Position numbers and translations under genes: made by a program | Assembly: GCF_016801865.2 (NCBI RefSeq) | Contig: NC_068938.1 | Span: 196,944,429 to 197,008,428, forward strand | Direction: 5' to 3' | Length of the DNA: 64,000 bases | From: Culex pipiens pallens | Lineage: Eukaryota > Arthropoda > Insecta > Diptera > Culicidae | Notes under the pieces: generated by a model | What the model was told of the DNA's origin: nothing | What the model saw: only the letters and a program-made list of their open reading frames with translations | Databases searched by the model: none | Part shown: positions 33,083 to 46,104 of the stretch, in pieces | How positions within the stretch are numbered: position 1 is the first letter of the stretch | How the letters are laid out: every line of letters starts with the position of its first letter

Positions 33083-35014
33083 GAGCAATTCTCTACGAAA
33101 TCGGTCTTTTTTCTTCAATTTTAATTTTTGTATTTTTTAATCCGGCTGAAACTTTTTTGGTGCCTTCGGTATGCCCAAAGAAGCCATTTTGCATCATTAG
33201 TTTGTCCATATAATTTTCCATACAAATTCGGCAGCTGTCCATACAAAAATGATGTATGAAAATTCAAAAATCTGTATCTTTTGAAGGAATTTTTTGATCG
33301 ATTTGGTGTCTTCGGCAAAGTTGTAGGTATGGATACGGACTACACTGGAAAAAATAATACACGGTAAAAAAAAATTTGGTGATTTTTTTATTTAACTTTT
33401 TATCACTAAAACTTGATTTACAAAAAAACACTATTTTTAATTTTTTTTATTTTTTGATATGTTTTAGAAGACATAAAATGCCAACTTTTCAGAAATTTCC
33501 AGGTTGTGCAAAAAATCACTGACCGAGTTATGCATTTTTTAATCAATACTGATTTTTTCAAAAAATCGAAATTTTGGTCGTAAAAATTTTTCAACTTCAT
33601 TTTTCGATGTAAAATCAAATTTGCAATCAAAAAGTACTTTACTAAAATTTTGATAAAGTGCACCGTTTTCAAGTTATAGCCATATTTAAGTGACTTTTTT
33701 GAAAATAGTCGCAGTTTTTCATTTTTTTAAATTAGTGCACATGTTTGCCCAGTTTTGAAAAAAATATTTTTGAAAAGCTGAGAAAATTCTCTATATTTTG
33801 CTTATTCGGACTATGTTGATACGACCTTTAGTTGCTGAGATATTGCAATGCAAAGGTTTAAAAACAGGAAAATTGATGTTTTCTAAGTTTCACCCAAACA
33901 ACCCACCATTTTCTATCGTCAATATCTCAGCAACTAATGGTCCGATTTTCAATGTTAATATATGAAACAATTGTGAAATTTTCCGATCTTTTCGAAAAAA
34001 ATATTTTTGGAATTTTCAAATCAAGACAAACATTTTAAAAGGGCGTAATATTGAATGTTTGGCCTTTGTGAAATGTTAGTCTTGATTTGAAAATTCCAAA
34101 AATATTTTTTTCGAAGAGATCGGAAAATTTCACAAATGTTTCATATATTAACATTGAAAATCGGACCATTAGTTGCTGAGATATTGACGATAGAAAATGG
34201 TGGGTTGTTTGGGTGAAACTTAGAAAACATCAATTTTCCTGTTTTTAAACCTTTGCATTGCAATATCTCAGCAACTAAAGGTCGTATCAACAAAGTCCAA
34301 ATAAGCAAAATATAGAGAATTTTCTCAGCTTTTCAAAAATATTTTTTTCAAAACTGGGCAAACATGTGCACTAATTTAAAAAAATGAAAAACTGCGACTA
34401 TTTTCAAAAAAGTCACTTAAATATGGCTATAACTTGAAAACGGTGCACTTTATCAAAATTTCAGTAAAGTACTTTTTGATTGCAAATTTGATTTTACATC
34501 GAAAAATGAAGTTGAAAAATTTTTACGACCAAAATTTCGATTTTTTGAAAAAATCAGTATTGATTAAAAAATGCATAACTCGGTCAGTGATTTTTTGCAC
34601 AACCTGGAAATTTCTGAAAAGTTGGCATTTTATGTCTTCTAAAACATATCAAAAAATAAAAAAAATTAAAAATAGTGTTTTTTTGTAAATCAAGTTTTAG
34701 TGATAAAAAGTTAAATAAAAAAATCACCAATTTTTTTTTACCGTGTATTATTTTTTTCCAGTGTAGTCCGTATCCATACCTACAACTTTGCCGAAGACAC
34801 CAAATCGATCAAAAAATTCCTTCAAAAGATACAGATTTTTGAATTTTCATACATCATTTTTGTATGGACAGCTGCCGAATTTGTATGGAAAATTATATGG
34901 ACAAACTAATGATGCAAAATGGCTTCTTTGGGCATACCGAAGGCACCAAAAAAGTTTCAGTCGGATTAAAAAATACAAAAAAAATCGAATGACCGAAATC
35001 CTAGAGAACTGCTC
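33083..35014. mobile_element. Foldback element, family A, 1.93-kb near-perfect palindrome
   Basis: It starts GAGCAATTCTCTACGAAATC and ends CTAGAGAACTGCTC. The two arms are about 950 bp and meet near 34048 at a loop of about 25 bp (GGGCGTAATATTGAATGTTT). The arms are so similar that the 84-codon frame at 33418-33672 on minus and at 34434-34688 on plus differ by one residue. ACTA flanks both ends (33079-33082 and 35015-35018) and may be a target duplication. The frames show no protein homology. RNA read across it would form a long hairpin. Confidence 0.92.
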
Positions 35015-37922
35015 ACTATATTTCAATTTTAAGTGTAAAATACTATTTTCGTCCGCGAGACCCACATTGGAAATTTTGTTTTTAGTATTTTGAAAAATGG
35101 TCTAATTTATTTTTAAAAATATGGTATTTTGAAGAATTTTAGTATTTTTCTATCACAACCCTAATGTAGTGTTAATAAATGCAAAATTTCACTCCTTTTG
35201 AAATCTGTATGGCAGATTAAAAAGAATTTGAATAATTTCAAAATACGGTGCAAATCTCTACAAAATTTCATGTCATTTGATAACTATATTGCAAATTATG
35301 AAAAAATTTTGTTTTTGAAAAAAGAAACCTATTTTGTGAAAATTATAGCATTTTAGAATTGCATTGCAATTTTGATAAAGTGAAAATGTATACAAAATTT
35401 GGCGACATTTGGTTGCAAATTGTAAAAAAAATGTATTTTCAAAAATGCACGGTATGTTATGGAAATTGCAGAATTTTTAGCAAAAAACTCTAATAAAATA
35501 AAAATCAATACCAAATGTTTTAGGTACATTGAAAAAGTAAATTTAGTGAAAATCTTTACACAATTTTGGGAGCGGGATTTTATAAATTGTTCTGAGTATG
35601 TATGTTTTAAAACTTGCTACATTTTCTAAAATAGTAAGAATTCCACTAAAATGCCACACTTAAATAAAAAAAAGTACAAAATTTCTACACAATTATATTT
35701 TATTACCAAATTCGGTAGTTGAAAAATCGGTAAACCATCTGTCAAAATGAACTAAATTTTATCGAAAATCTGCTATACAATGAACAATAATGAATAATGC
35801 ATTACCGAAATTCGGAAAGTTTTTCCCTAATTCGGTAATTTTCAGTTTACCGAACTGTTCGGCAGTTGAAATTTCGGTAATTTTTTATCGAATTAGTTTT
35901 CATGAACGTATTAACAAATTAATATTTTGAAAAAAAAACGAAAATTGTATAACTTTTGAAACTCTTAAAAATATGGATAAGAATTTATCGAAATGCTTTA
36001 AAACGACAAGCTCAGATTTGGATTAGACTTTATAAATCTAGGATATTTACGTCATCCTGTTTTACAGTTCATGTCAACTCCCGAATTGTGGAATATTATA
36101 AAAAATTAAGATTGATTAGTTTCTTTAAAATTATGCAGCAAAAAACTATAATTTATTAAAACCGAGATACTGAGTTACCCTGATTTACAAAATCTTTGAA
36201 TACTAATAAAAATAATATTCTTTAATCAAATTTCATGTGTGTGTCCTATCTTTAATCAAATATTTCAAAATATTCAATGAATTTGCATATTGCTCTGTTC
36301 AAGTTAAAAACAAGAAAGCGTTCGAAAATGTATTCCGATTGGTTTATTATAATTGCATTTTTTTAGTATGAAAATCAAATTCTAATGCTCACTTTTCATC
36401 CCTGTTATTGCTCTTTTTTAAATATTTTTGAAAAAAATATTTTGAATTTTTCAAAAAAAAAAAACATATAGTTTAACATCTTGATTATTTAGAAGTGATT
36501 TTCTTGAGAATTATTTAAGTTTATTTTATTTGTATCATATAATATTATTTTTTTAACCCTCTACAACCCAAACCCGCCTTTAGACGGGCTTTGATTAAAA
36601 AAATCGCTGAAAATCCATTTTTCAACCATTTTTTTTATCTTTAAAAAAGCATTGGGAGGAAAAATCTTAAAAATTTTGAAAATTTATTAGTTGGAAGTTT
36701 TACTTGTTTTATGTGACTTTGCCAATGTTTTTTTAAATGTAATTTTTAAGGGGTCAACTTTGGCTGTGATTTTACTAACATTATCCTAAAAGAAGTATGC
36801 AGTAATTTTTGTAGTGTCATAGACTATGCCTCCACGCATTTTTTTAGTTTTTTTAGTTTGTAGCAGAAAATGTGAAAAACATGAAAAAAAAGTGAAAAGT
36901 GACTGTAAAAACATGATAAAATTAGATAGGCAAAATGTAATGATAGGAGATGGTAGAATAGGCCAAATACTATCAAAAACAAACGTAAACTAAACACGAT
37001 AAATACAAAATACAATACTAAAAATGAAACAAGAAAAACATAAAACAAGAGAAGTTAAGCTTTTCGTCGAACAAAAGTAGCTCGAAATTACCTCCTGAAC
37101 AAGGGAAAAATAAAAAAAAATGAAAGGAAAAATTTGGGCAGTACAGGCTTAAGAGGAGAAATATAGTGATCCTAGCCGAAAAGACCGAAATAGGGTGGTC
37201 CAAAAATTGTGCTTTAAACATTTTGCGCAACAACCACATTTTTTTTTCTAATTTAAGGTCGCCGTTTTGCAGATTTTAAAATAAAAAAAACATCATTATT
37301 TGATTATTTAAAGGTTTTGATCCTGCCGTGGAAAATATTTATTTTCGGATTGTGGTTTTGCAGCGCGACTGTGTTTCAAATGTAGGTGGCGCCAAAATAA
37401 GGTTACTTGTCAAAAATCGCATTCCTTCCTGCTGGATTTAAGTACAAAATCGCTTATTTCTCGTGATTCCCTGCATCAATCTTAATAAAACTAGTTGCAA
37501 AAGACGAGAAAAATTATTTGCTTTAAATTAATGAACATAAATTTTTGGGCGCGCAAAAATTTGTGACCCTTTTCTTTAAAAAACATGTTTTGGAACACGA
37601 AAAAAATAGTTTCTCCGTTTATATTAATGAAATAAACAGTTATATAGTTGATAACAGATGTGTTAACGTATATTCAACAATTTTTATTGATTTTTGACAG
37701 ACTTTCTTGCCAAATAGTCTAAATTACTATCTTTTTCTAAATTTACAGTTTTCTCATAGAAAAATCAAACAAATATTGGAAAGTTGTACACCAAATTGTT
37801 GGAAATAATTTTTCTCATCCGAATCCGGCATAAGTTTTATAAAAATGTTGATTATGAAGAAAAAAACACATTTTTTCAAAAAATCATAGGTTTACGCTAT
37901 TTGTTCATAGGTGGCGACATGT

Positions 37923-39392
37923 GAGCAATTCTCTACCAAAACCGGAAATGGATTTTATTTGTATTTTTTGATTTGGCTCAAACTTTGTGGGGGCCTTCCC
38001 TATGACCAAATATGCTATTTTGTGTCATTGGTTCACCCATACAAGTCTCCATACAATTTTGGCAACTGTCCATACAAAAATGGTATGTAAATATTCAAAC
38101 AGCTGTAACTTTTGAGTGAATTTTTTTAACAATTTGGTGTCTTCGGCAAAGTTGTAGGTATTGTTGAGGACTTTTGAGAAAAAAATAGGTACACGGAAAA
38201 AAAATTTGAGGATTTTTTTATCAACTTTTTTTTTACTAAAACTCAATTTCCCAAAATACGTATTTTTTGATTTTCGAGATTTTTTGATATGTTTTAGGGG
38301 ACAAAAATCCGCAACTTTTGAGCCATAGAGAAACATGATCAAAAAATCTGCCGCCGAGTTATGAATTTTTGAAAAAATAGTGATTTTTGGAAAAAATTGA
38401 AGTTTCATGCAAAAACAAGTTTGACATTATTTTTTAATGCAAAATTGAATTTACAATCGAAAAGCACTTTACATATTTTTTGATAAAGGGCTCCGTTTTC
38501 TAGATATAGCCACCGAAAGTTTTATTTTAGCGAAATATTTGCAGTTTTTCAATTTTTAAAAATAGTGACCATGAGTGACCATTTCTAAAAATATTTTTTT
38601 TGAAAAGTTCAGAAAATTTGCTATAAAATTGTCTAAGAGACATTGAAGATTGGACCTCTGGTTGCTGAGATACAGCGGCTTAAAGAAAAAGAAACACGAA
38701 AATTGAAGTTTCCTAAGTCTCACCCAAACAGCTCACCATTTTCTAATGACGATATCTCTATAACTAATGGTCCGATTTTCAATGTTAATATATGAAACAT
38801 TCGTGAAATTTTCCGATCTTTTCGAAAAAAATATTATGAAAATTTTTAAATCAAGACAAGCATTTTAAATGGGCGTAATATTCAATGTTTGGCCCTTTTA
38901 AAATGTTAGTCTTGATTTTAAAATTTTCAAAATATTTTTTTCGAAAAGATCGGAAAATTTCACGAATGTTTCATATATGGCTCAAAAGTTGCGGATTTTT
39001 GTCCCCTAAAACATATCAAAAAATCTCGAAAATCAAAAAAATACGTGTTTTGGGAAGTTGAGTTTTAGTAAAAAAAAAAGTTGATAAAAAAATCCTCAAT
39101 TTTTTTTTTCCGTGTACCTATTTTTTTCTCAATAGTCCTCAACAATACCTACAACTTTGCCGAAGACACCAATTTGATCAGAAAATTCACTCAAAAGTTA
39201 AAGCTGTTTGAATATTTAAATACCATTTTTGTATGGACAGCTGCCAAAATTGTATGGAGACTTGTATGGGTGAACCAATGACACAAAATAGCATATTGGG
39301 TCATAGGGAAGGTCCCCACAAAGTTTGAGTCAAATAAAAAAATACAAAAAATAAAAATGGTCGAAATCGGCCGATTTCGTAGAGAGTTGCTC
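37923..39392. mobile_element. Foldback element, family B, copy 2
   Basis: It starts GAGCAATTCTCTACCAAAAC and ends GTAGAGAGTTGCTC. The left arm runs 37923-38870, the right arm 38890-39392. The right arm lacks the middle part (a jump from the GTTTCATATA motif to GGCTCAAAAGTTGCGG at about 38975), so the element is an asymmetric hairpin. The centre shares GGGCGTAATATTCAATGTTT with family A. Confidence 0.85.
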
Positions 39393-39715
39393 ATGTGTCT
39401 TTTAGCTTTGCTGCAAATTCTCTATAGTTTAAAATATTTTCAAGATTAAGATAAAAGATTAAACAAAAAAACAAATATCGAATTTGTGTATATCAATCGA
39501 TCATTATGCTAAATATTTTGGAGAATTCATGAAATTCGCCATTTTTACATAATACCGAAATTGAAAATTTATTATCAAATTGAAAATGAAAATCTTATTT
39601 AAAAATTATGTACCCATCTATTTTTTATCCATCCACATTTTGTTTAATTGTTTTTCGTGGATTTATGAAATATGTTAAGAAACGTGAGTCTAAATAAAAA
39701 ACCTTACACGGTACC

Positions 39716-39817
39716 GTCATCAGGGTGACATTGGGTCTGGGGGTGAGATTGGGTCAAAAATGCTGAAATTTGTGTGATCAAATCTTACCCCCAAGACCCA
39801 ATGTCACCCGTGATGAC
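39716..39817. repeat. Hairpin MITE GTCATCAGGGTGACATTGGG
   Basis: GTCATCAGGGTGACATTGGG is mirrored by CCCAATGTCACCCGTGATGAC. The inner GGGGGTGAGATTGGG pairs with the TCTTACCCCC side. 102 bp; related to 6895-6990. Confidence 0.8.
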
Positions 39818-40274
39818 AAAATATAAAATTTTTTATAAAAAAAAAAAAATATATCAGCTTACGATATCACATTATGAAGGTGTCTCACTTTCTCATGCAT
39901 TTTCAACCTGTGTAAAACAATCAACGTCGCTGTACGTAATTAATGTTAACAATTTCATTCCTTATTATTAGTGACAATCCGAGGTTGTGGGTGTGTGATG
40001 CTGAAAAGAGGGGATGATGTCGGACTATCCACCGTCCAAATGGTGGCACATAAACGGGTTAAAGGACTTTTGTTAAACCAAACGGGATTATCTCTCTCTC
40101 TCTTCGGCGAACTCCACGAAAGTTTTTCAAAAGATGATTTGAATGAGTCGAGGGGGGAGTAATGACAAAGAGGACAGGGGGTAGTTTTCCAAAAATATAG
40201 TTTTAGGGACGGTTGAGAGGGGTAGGCAGGAGGAGAAAAAAGGGTCATCGGCTCCAGAGAGAGTATACACTTAC

Positions 40275-40403
40275 GGCCACGGTTGATCCGTTTTTGCCCA
40301 CTCCGCCGGCCTGTATCACCGCAAAGAACTGCAGCAGGGCCCAGCTGCCGCAGACGATCGTCATCACGGACATTGAGTTCCACAGCTCGAAGTCGCCCAC
40401 AAT
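40275..40403 (-). CDS. bbc: Phosphotransferase alternative exon C
   Basis: 129 bp (43 codons), phase 0, acceptor CCCTGTAG, donor GTAAGT (strongest of the three). It begins IVGDFELWNSMSVMTIVCGS, continues WALLQFFAVIQA and ends GGVGKNGSTVA. It is the first of the three alternatives met by the transcript. Of the three it reads most like a typical CEPT-family segment at this position, a judgement from memory of the family. Confidence 0.9.
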
Positions 40404-43279
40404 CTACAGGGAGGGGGGTGTTTTTTTAAGGTGAAGGGGTAGGAGATAGCAGTACCAGATATTGGAGCAAGGGGTGGGTTGAGGGCGGTGTTTTTTTGTT
40501 GGTGAAACAATGCAAAAGAGATTCATATGGTTAGGTGCTGAACAATGAAAATTTGATGGAAATTTTGATATTTGCTTATTATTAATATTCTATGAAAACT
40601 TTTAAAAACTAAATTTCAGGGACGCATTCTCGGTTATTCACTGGTAACAAAACGTAACGCAATCACTAAGGCAGAACTAAACTAAAGAACTCTCTTTTCT
40701 GTGGACAAAGCTGTTTCTTTCAGGGGCAAGTGTTTTCGTGTAAATTCATTTAAAATTCAAATGTTTACACTGTGTTTTCCCCACCTTTGGTAACCATCAC
40801 AGGCCAGCGACCATGATAAGCCTCGAAGGACTGAAGAACAGCGAGAGCGTGCCGCGGCTGACCTTTGGTGCGAGTCGATATTGCCTTACGGTAGTAATCG
40901 ACAGCAAAGGTAATTCACGCTTAGGAGGAAGAAGAAAGTGCTGTGATTTGATCATATTTAAAATATCTCAATGAAATAATATCACACTGAACTTTTAAAT
41001 TTCTTCATGAAAAAAGAAGTATTTCGAAACATATAAAATAAAAGATTTTTTGATTTCGTACTGCGAATGTTAACTAGAAAGTATTGTCAAATATTCTTTA
41101 TTCAATTTTGTAAAAATATCAGTTTTTGACAAGGCAAATATTTTTCAAAGCCGGATAGTTTACCCAATTTTATGGATTTAATCGATTTTTTTACTGATAA
41201 ACAAATCAGCAAAACTGAAAATCATCGTTTATTTCAAAATTTAAATTGAGAAAGGAATTTCTGATCGAATTTGTATCTTCAGCAAAAATGTAGGTTGAGA
41301 TTAAAAATTTTCAGGAAAAAAATGGATTCAAAAATGCAAATTTCCCGAGTTTTTTAATTATTTTATTTATTAAAAATTAAATTCTCGAAATTACAGATTT
41401 TTTTATTTTTGATTTTTTTAAATGTTTCAAAGGAAAAAGGTATTTTCTGCGTTTGAGTTTAGGATGGTGCAAAATCTGGTACCAAAGTCATGATTCCTTG
41501 AAAAAAATGATTTTTGGAAAAAAAAGATTTTAAGAAAAAATGATTTTATGAAAAAAATGATTTTTAGAAAAAAAATCTTACATGTTGACAAACAAAATTT
41601 CCAAAAAAAGTTTTCAATGTTAACTCAAATTTGTAGTCGAAAATTACCATACACACTTTTTGATGATTTCCGCCGTTTACAAGTTATAGGAGTTTTACTG
41701 CCCCTGATCGCATAAATGTCCCATATGCATTTTCATCGTTTTTGAGTTATTGATGCAGTTTTGTTCAAAATTGTGAGATCTTTCAGAAAAGCATATAACA
41801 TCCAATACTTTGTTCTAGAAATCAGGAGGAAATCCAGTTTTTTCGCGAAAACTTAACACGTAACCTTATGTGTGGGACAAACTTCAAATGCGTTTTTCTC
41901 AGCTTGCTGTGTTTGCATATGGGATATTTATGCGAACATGAGCAGGCAATAAAAAAATATTTAATGAAAAAAACATTTTCGGAAAGCTGAGAAAATTTCC
42001 AAAAAAAATATGTTTGCTTGATTTTTATCATCAGACTGCTGGTTGTTTGGATATAGAATTTTAAAGCTTGAATTATCGAAAAATTGGTGGTTTCAATATT
42101 TGAATGAAAAATTGCTTTAAAATAGATTATACACCTGTCCACTTGTTTTGCCATCATTAGTTTCAAAAATTTCTGAAAAATTCATCATATTTTTTCCGTT
42201 AGCGAAATCAAAAGTTTTTGCAGTGCTGTACAGTGAAATTTCATTAAAAAATCTAAATATTCTTAAATCACAAAATAAACATACAAAATATAATTATCAA
42301 TGCTGAAAAAAGCATTTTAAGTTGGTTATAGTTGATTAGACCAGTATTTCCATGAAATTTTTAAAGCTCAAAAAAGATTTGCCCCCCGATATAAACTTTG
42401 ATAAATATTTGCAACGCCCTAATTAGCTCTCATTTTTCAACTAACGTTTTTAAGGAAAACTGTTGGTTTGTAAATGTTTAAAAATGCCAAAAAAAAAATT
42501 CAGTATAATTTCTATAGAAAAGTAGGGAAAATTGAAGGAAATATTCTAAGCTATTCGAAAATAAATGCTCGAAAAAAAAACAAAAAAAAAATCAACCTAA
42601 AATGCCTATAACTAAAACACGGTGCACTTCATAAAACAAAATAAGAAAAAAAAACTGATTTTTTAAATTTCTATTGACAATTTTTATTCACAATTTTTTT
42701 TACAAAAATTCGATACCAGATTAGCACCATCCACTCAAGCGCAAAAGATGCATTTTCAGTTAACTTAAATATATCAAGAAATTGAAAAATTGAAAAATAC
42801 TTATTTTCAGAATCCAACTTCAAGTGATGAAAATGTAATTTAAAAAAAATGTTAATTTTTTTCAGTGTATCTATTATATTCTGAAAAGTTCAGATCCAAT
42901 CTAGATTAATGCCGAAGGTGTCAAATTAATCAGCACTGCTCTTTTTTAGATAGAGATTTTTAATTCTAGATAGAGGCAAACTTATGGAACATTAGACGAG
43001 CTTTCCGGTAAAAATATTTACGAAACTGACAAAACCAAGTCTGTCATATAGAAATTGCCAAATACCACCAAAAAACGCGTTTTTTCAACATTTTTGTTTT
43101 TAAAACCGCTGTATCTTCCCAAAGATTGGACATAGGACAATGGTCAATATGGAGACTTTTATGTAAAATTGTCTGGAGAATCAATTCTCACAACCGGTTT
43201 TCAAAAATTTTGACGTTTAGACCACTTTTCAAAAAAACAGTTTTATTAAATGATTTTTGTATTTTTTTAGGAGAGACAT

Positions 43280-43448
43280 GGGACCATCCACAAACCACGT
43301 GGACACTTTTTTGAGAATCTCAACCCCCCCCCCCCCCCCCTCGTGGACAATTGTCCATACAAAAAAAACATTTTTGTATGGAGCGTGGACAATCGCCATA
43401 CCCCCCCCCCCCCCCCTTAAAGTGTCCACGTGGTTTATGGATGGTCCC
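43280..43448. mobile_element. Palindromic MITE with C-runs, GGGACCATCC termini
   Basis: GGGACCATCCACAAACCACG is mirrored by CGTGGTTTATGGATGGTCCC. Inner TGTCCATACAAAAAAAACA pairs with TTTTTGTATGGAGCGTGGACA. Two runs of 14-16 C lie in the arms on the same strand, so they do not pair. It is inserted in or next to a family-D repeat. Confidence 0.88.
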
Positions 43449-43819
43449 CATACCATCCTGCATTTTTCGTCAGTCTCTTGATAACATTCTAGGCTTTTTT
43501 CTCAAAAATTTTGAACGAAAAAAAATCGTGACATCACCTTTAAATTTAAGTATTAGACTTAAAAATCAAAAAATCTCATAGATGTGGCGCGAATTTTTGT
43601 TTCAGTGTATTTTTTCAAAAGGCCCGTCCAATTTACTAAAAGTTTGTCTTTGACCACTTTTTGATACGACGCAACGGCTTCGAGATACAGTAATTTTTGT
43701 ATTACAAAATACAAAATTTTTTATATACCTTACGCTCTTCTCAAATGTTATTTTCGAGTACTATTTGCTCCATATACACAAAAATGGCTTATATAGGCCT
43801 AGGATAACATGTCTTTATA

Positions 43820-44174
43820 CACAGCAAAAAATCCGATGGTAAAATCGCATGCAAAAGCATGCACATCACCTTCGTCAAATAAACACACTCCATGTACAAT
43901 TTTTGCAAACACAAAAAAAAGTTGCAACCGACGGGATTCAAACCCAGCACCAACAGTAAGGACTGGCGCCTTAGCCCACTCGGCCATCAGACCGATGAAA
44001 AGCAGAAAGGATAAACGCATATATGAGCTTGACATTTGGGTCATGTCGGTTCCCCATACTGATGGGCTACATATTTCAGGGTGTAATATTACAGAGAACT
44101 TCAGAAAATAGTGCAAAATTTATTTTACACCCAGGCGTTTTACACGCAGCTGGATTACTACTTTTTTAGCTGTG
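43820..44174. mobile_element. TA-flanked TIR element carrying a tRNA-like module, copy 1
   Basis: It starts CACAGCAAAAAATCC and ends TTTTTTAGCTGTG, flanked by TA on both sides (43818-43819 and 44175-44176), so it looks like a Tc1/mariner-type MITE. On its minus strand is a tRNA-like block (43920-43996): A box TGGCCGAGTGGGC, B box GGGTTTGAATCCC, then TTTTTTTT. The uninterrupted family-D copy at 6205-6660 confirms the insertion. There is no transposase. Confidence 0.85.
43920..43996 (-). repeat. tRNA-like (Ser/Leu-type) Pol III module, copy 1
   Basis: GATGGCCGAGTGGGCTAAGG resembles the 5' half of a class-II-like tRNA, and GCTGGGTTTGAATCCCGTCG the T-arm. A T8 run follows directly. The acceptor stem does not close, so it is not a functional tRNA gene. 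It is conserved in the copy at 57735-57815. Confidence 0.65.
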
Positions 44175-44624
44175 TAGTTTTATTGAAATCGGAGAAGGTC
44201 GGGTACCGGAAAAAATCCTGATTTGAGCTGGAATTGATCACATAATAAAACTAATGCTGATATTTTATATGTAGAAAATATTCTGTGAACTCTTTTCTAC
44301 ATGCTAGATCAATCGATAAAGTCTATAAACGCTTTATCGAACAAAAGGATTTATTTTTTCCATAATCTCTAAACAATTCAGTAAATTTATGGTAATATTT
44401 CACAAATTATGCAATATGCAATGCTCAATTTTGTATTCCGGTAATACTTTCATGTACAGTTCAGTGAAAAGATTTTTTCATTTTGTTTAGAAAATCATTT
44501 ACTTTATCGATTAATTTTTGTAAGCATTGAATTATTTAAAATTGCATTTTCAATTCTCAAAAACAAATTTAATACAACATTTTTTGGAAATTAAATTAAT
44601 TAATTGTCATCTTGAAACGGTTTT

Positions 44625-44740
44625 TTTCAAAAGACCGGAGTTTAAAAAAGAACCGCGGTTTTTTTTGTGAGCCACGGTTCGTTCGCTCTTTTCAGTGAAC
44701 CGGCTCTTTGAGCGGCACGCTCTATTTTGCCCACCTCTAA
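44625..44740. repeat. Dispersed repeat with AAGAGCCGGTTCAC motif, copy 2 (inverted)
   Basis: TCAAAAGACCGGAGTTT, GTGAGCCACGGTTCGTTCG and GTGAACCGGCTCTTTGAGCG mirror the copy at 12965-13095. Confidence 0.65.
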
Positions 44741-46104
44741 TTCTAGAGAAATACTCAATTAATGATTTCGGTGAAAAAATTATTTACGGTAAACTCGCTT
44801 AATTTTTTCATTTAATTTTTTTAAAATCTAAATATGTACACAATTTGACAGAATACTTCTAAATCTGTATACAATTTTACAGAAATTTTAGTATTTTTGA
44901 CAAGTTTAAGATTTTTTCTATTTCTGTAATTTTTAAACATGTAGAAAATCTCTAAACTTCATATTAGGCACAGGAAATTTATTCAATCCACTAAAGAAAT
45001 GATTTTCATTCACTCCTGAAAGTTTCATAAATATATTTCATGTTTAAAGTGAGTAACAGACGATTTTTGCTAGAAATTTGACCATGAGCAAAGCGAACTT
45101 TCTAAGCGTTTTTCTCGAAACACGGAATTGATTTACGGGTGTCACGATATCTCGAGATTGTATGATCCAAATAAGCTGAAATTTGAAGTGATAATACTCA
45201 AGATTTCGGGTGCATGACGAAGCTCGCTTTGTGAAATTTTGTTATTTAAAAAAATACAAAAATCAAAAACTTACCAGTATGAAAAACATTAAAAAAAACT
45301 TTTTTTTTAAATAAACTTTTTGGAAATCGGCCTTTGTCATGCACACGAGACCGGTTTAACGAGTCTCCACAAATAAATTTTAGCTGATTTGGTCAAAGCT
45401 GTGTTGATACATCATTTTTTGAAACTGGTAACTTCAACTAGCTATACAAAAATGTTGTAAATTTTTTTTAAGGTTGAAAATGTATATTTTGATGCCCTGA
45501 AAGCAGATTTGAAATCAAGCTTGTGCCTTTGAAATTATTGCCGATTTAAATGTATGTAACCCCTTAATTTTTTTTTTGAACAATAATTGAAATAAGTGTA
45601 TAGAAAATTCCAAACGCAGTTATTACCAAATTATTAATGAATTAGAATAAAAATTTTAGTTTCCAGTTAACCTCTTGTTCAGCACTTGCAGAATCGATAA
45701 TTGAATTGAATTCAGGAAAAATCTAAAAATGTAGAGAAATGTGTCAAAATTGAGAATGTTGGTTATTTTTTTTAAAGACCAAACATTCTAAATTCAAAAC
45801 GAACAACTTTCTTCTTCCTCCTCAACGCACACGCTATCAAACCCCGCATCGCCAGCAGTGATTTCTTGCCCACCCAAAATAACCGAAATAACAACAACAA
45901 AAGAACACGCTGCGGCTGTTGTTGATTAGATTATAACGAAAAAAAAACGCGATAATATGTAGGTCATCGCGTGCGTGTCTTCCCCTTGAGACGCAATAAC
46001 AAGTCTCCGCGCGCCAAATATTTCGCAGAGTATCATAACACAATTTACATAGCTGTTGTTGTTGTCACAAGAGAAATTATCTATAGCATTCGCACAAACT
46101 GTCC

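Larger units (their letters stand above)
31939..40274 (-). other. Intron between alternative exons B and C
   Basis: 8.3 kb. Bases 31940-32450 are unique with a CA-repeat (about 32396-32412). It holds a tRNA-like module (32500-32590), the large palindrome (33083-35014), a family-B foldback (37923-39392) and a hairpin (39716-39817). Bases 35020-37900 are AT-rich with no recognised gene or element. Bases 39820-40270 are unique. Confidence 0.7.
43449..44215 (-). repeat. Dispersed repeat (family D), copy 2, interrupted
   Basis: The inverted match of 6205-6660: TTTGTCTTTGACCACTTTTT, then the CCTAGGATAACATGTC block, continuing after the insertion with ATTGAAATCGGAGAAGG. It is interrupted by the TIR element at 43820-44174. 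Confidence 0.7.

Noticed and set aside
33418..34688. Pair of almost identical 84-codon frames on opposite strands
   Set aside because: They are mirror images in the palindrome arms, AT-rich, with no domain; the identity reflects DNA duplication, not a gene family.
39955..40434. Long frames on both strands around exon C
   Set aside because: Only 40275-40403 on the minus strand is splice-bounded and homologous to the sister exons; the rest is intron read-through.
40840..40935. Possible short coding exon (GC-richer, GCGAGAGCGTGCCGCGGCTG)
   Set aside because: No consistent frame with splice sites on either strand.
43920..43996. Functional tRNA-Ser/Leu gene
   Set aside because: A and B boxes are good but the acceptor ends do not pair; it is a tRNA-like block inside a TIR element present twice.
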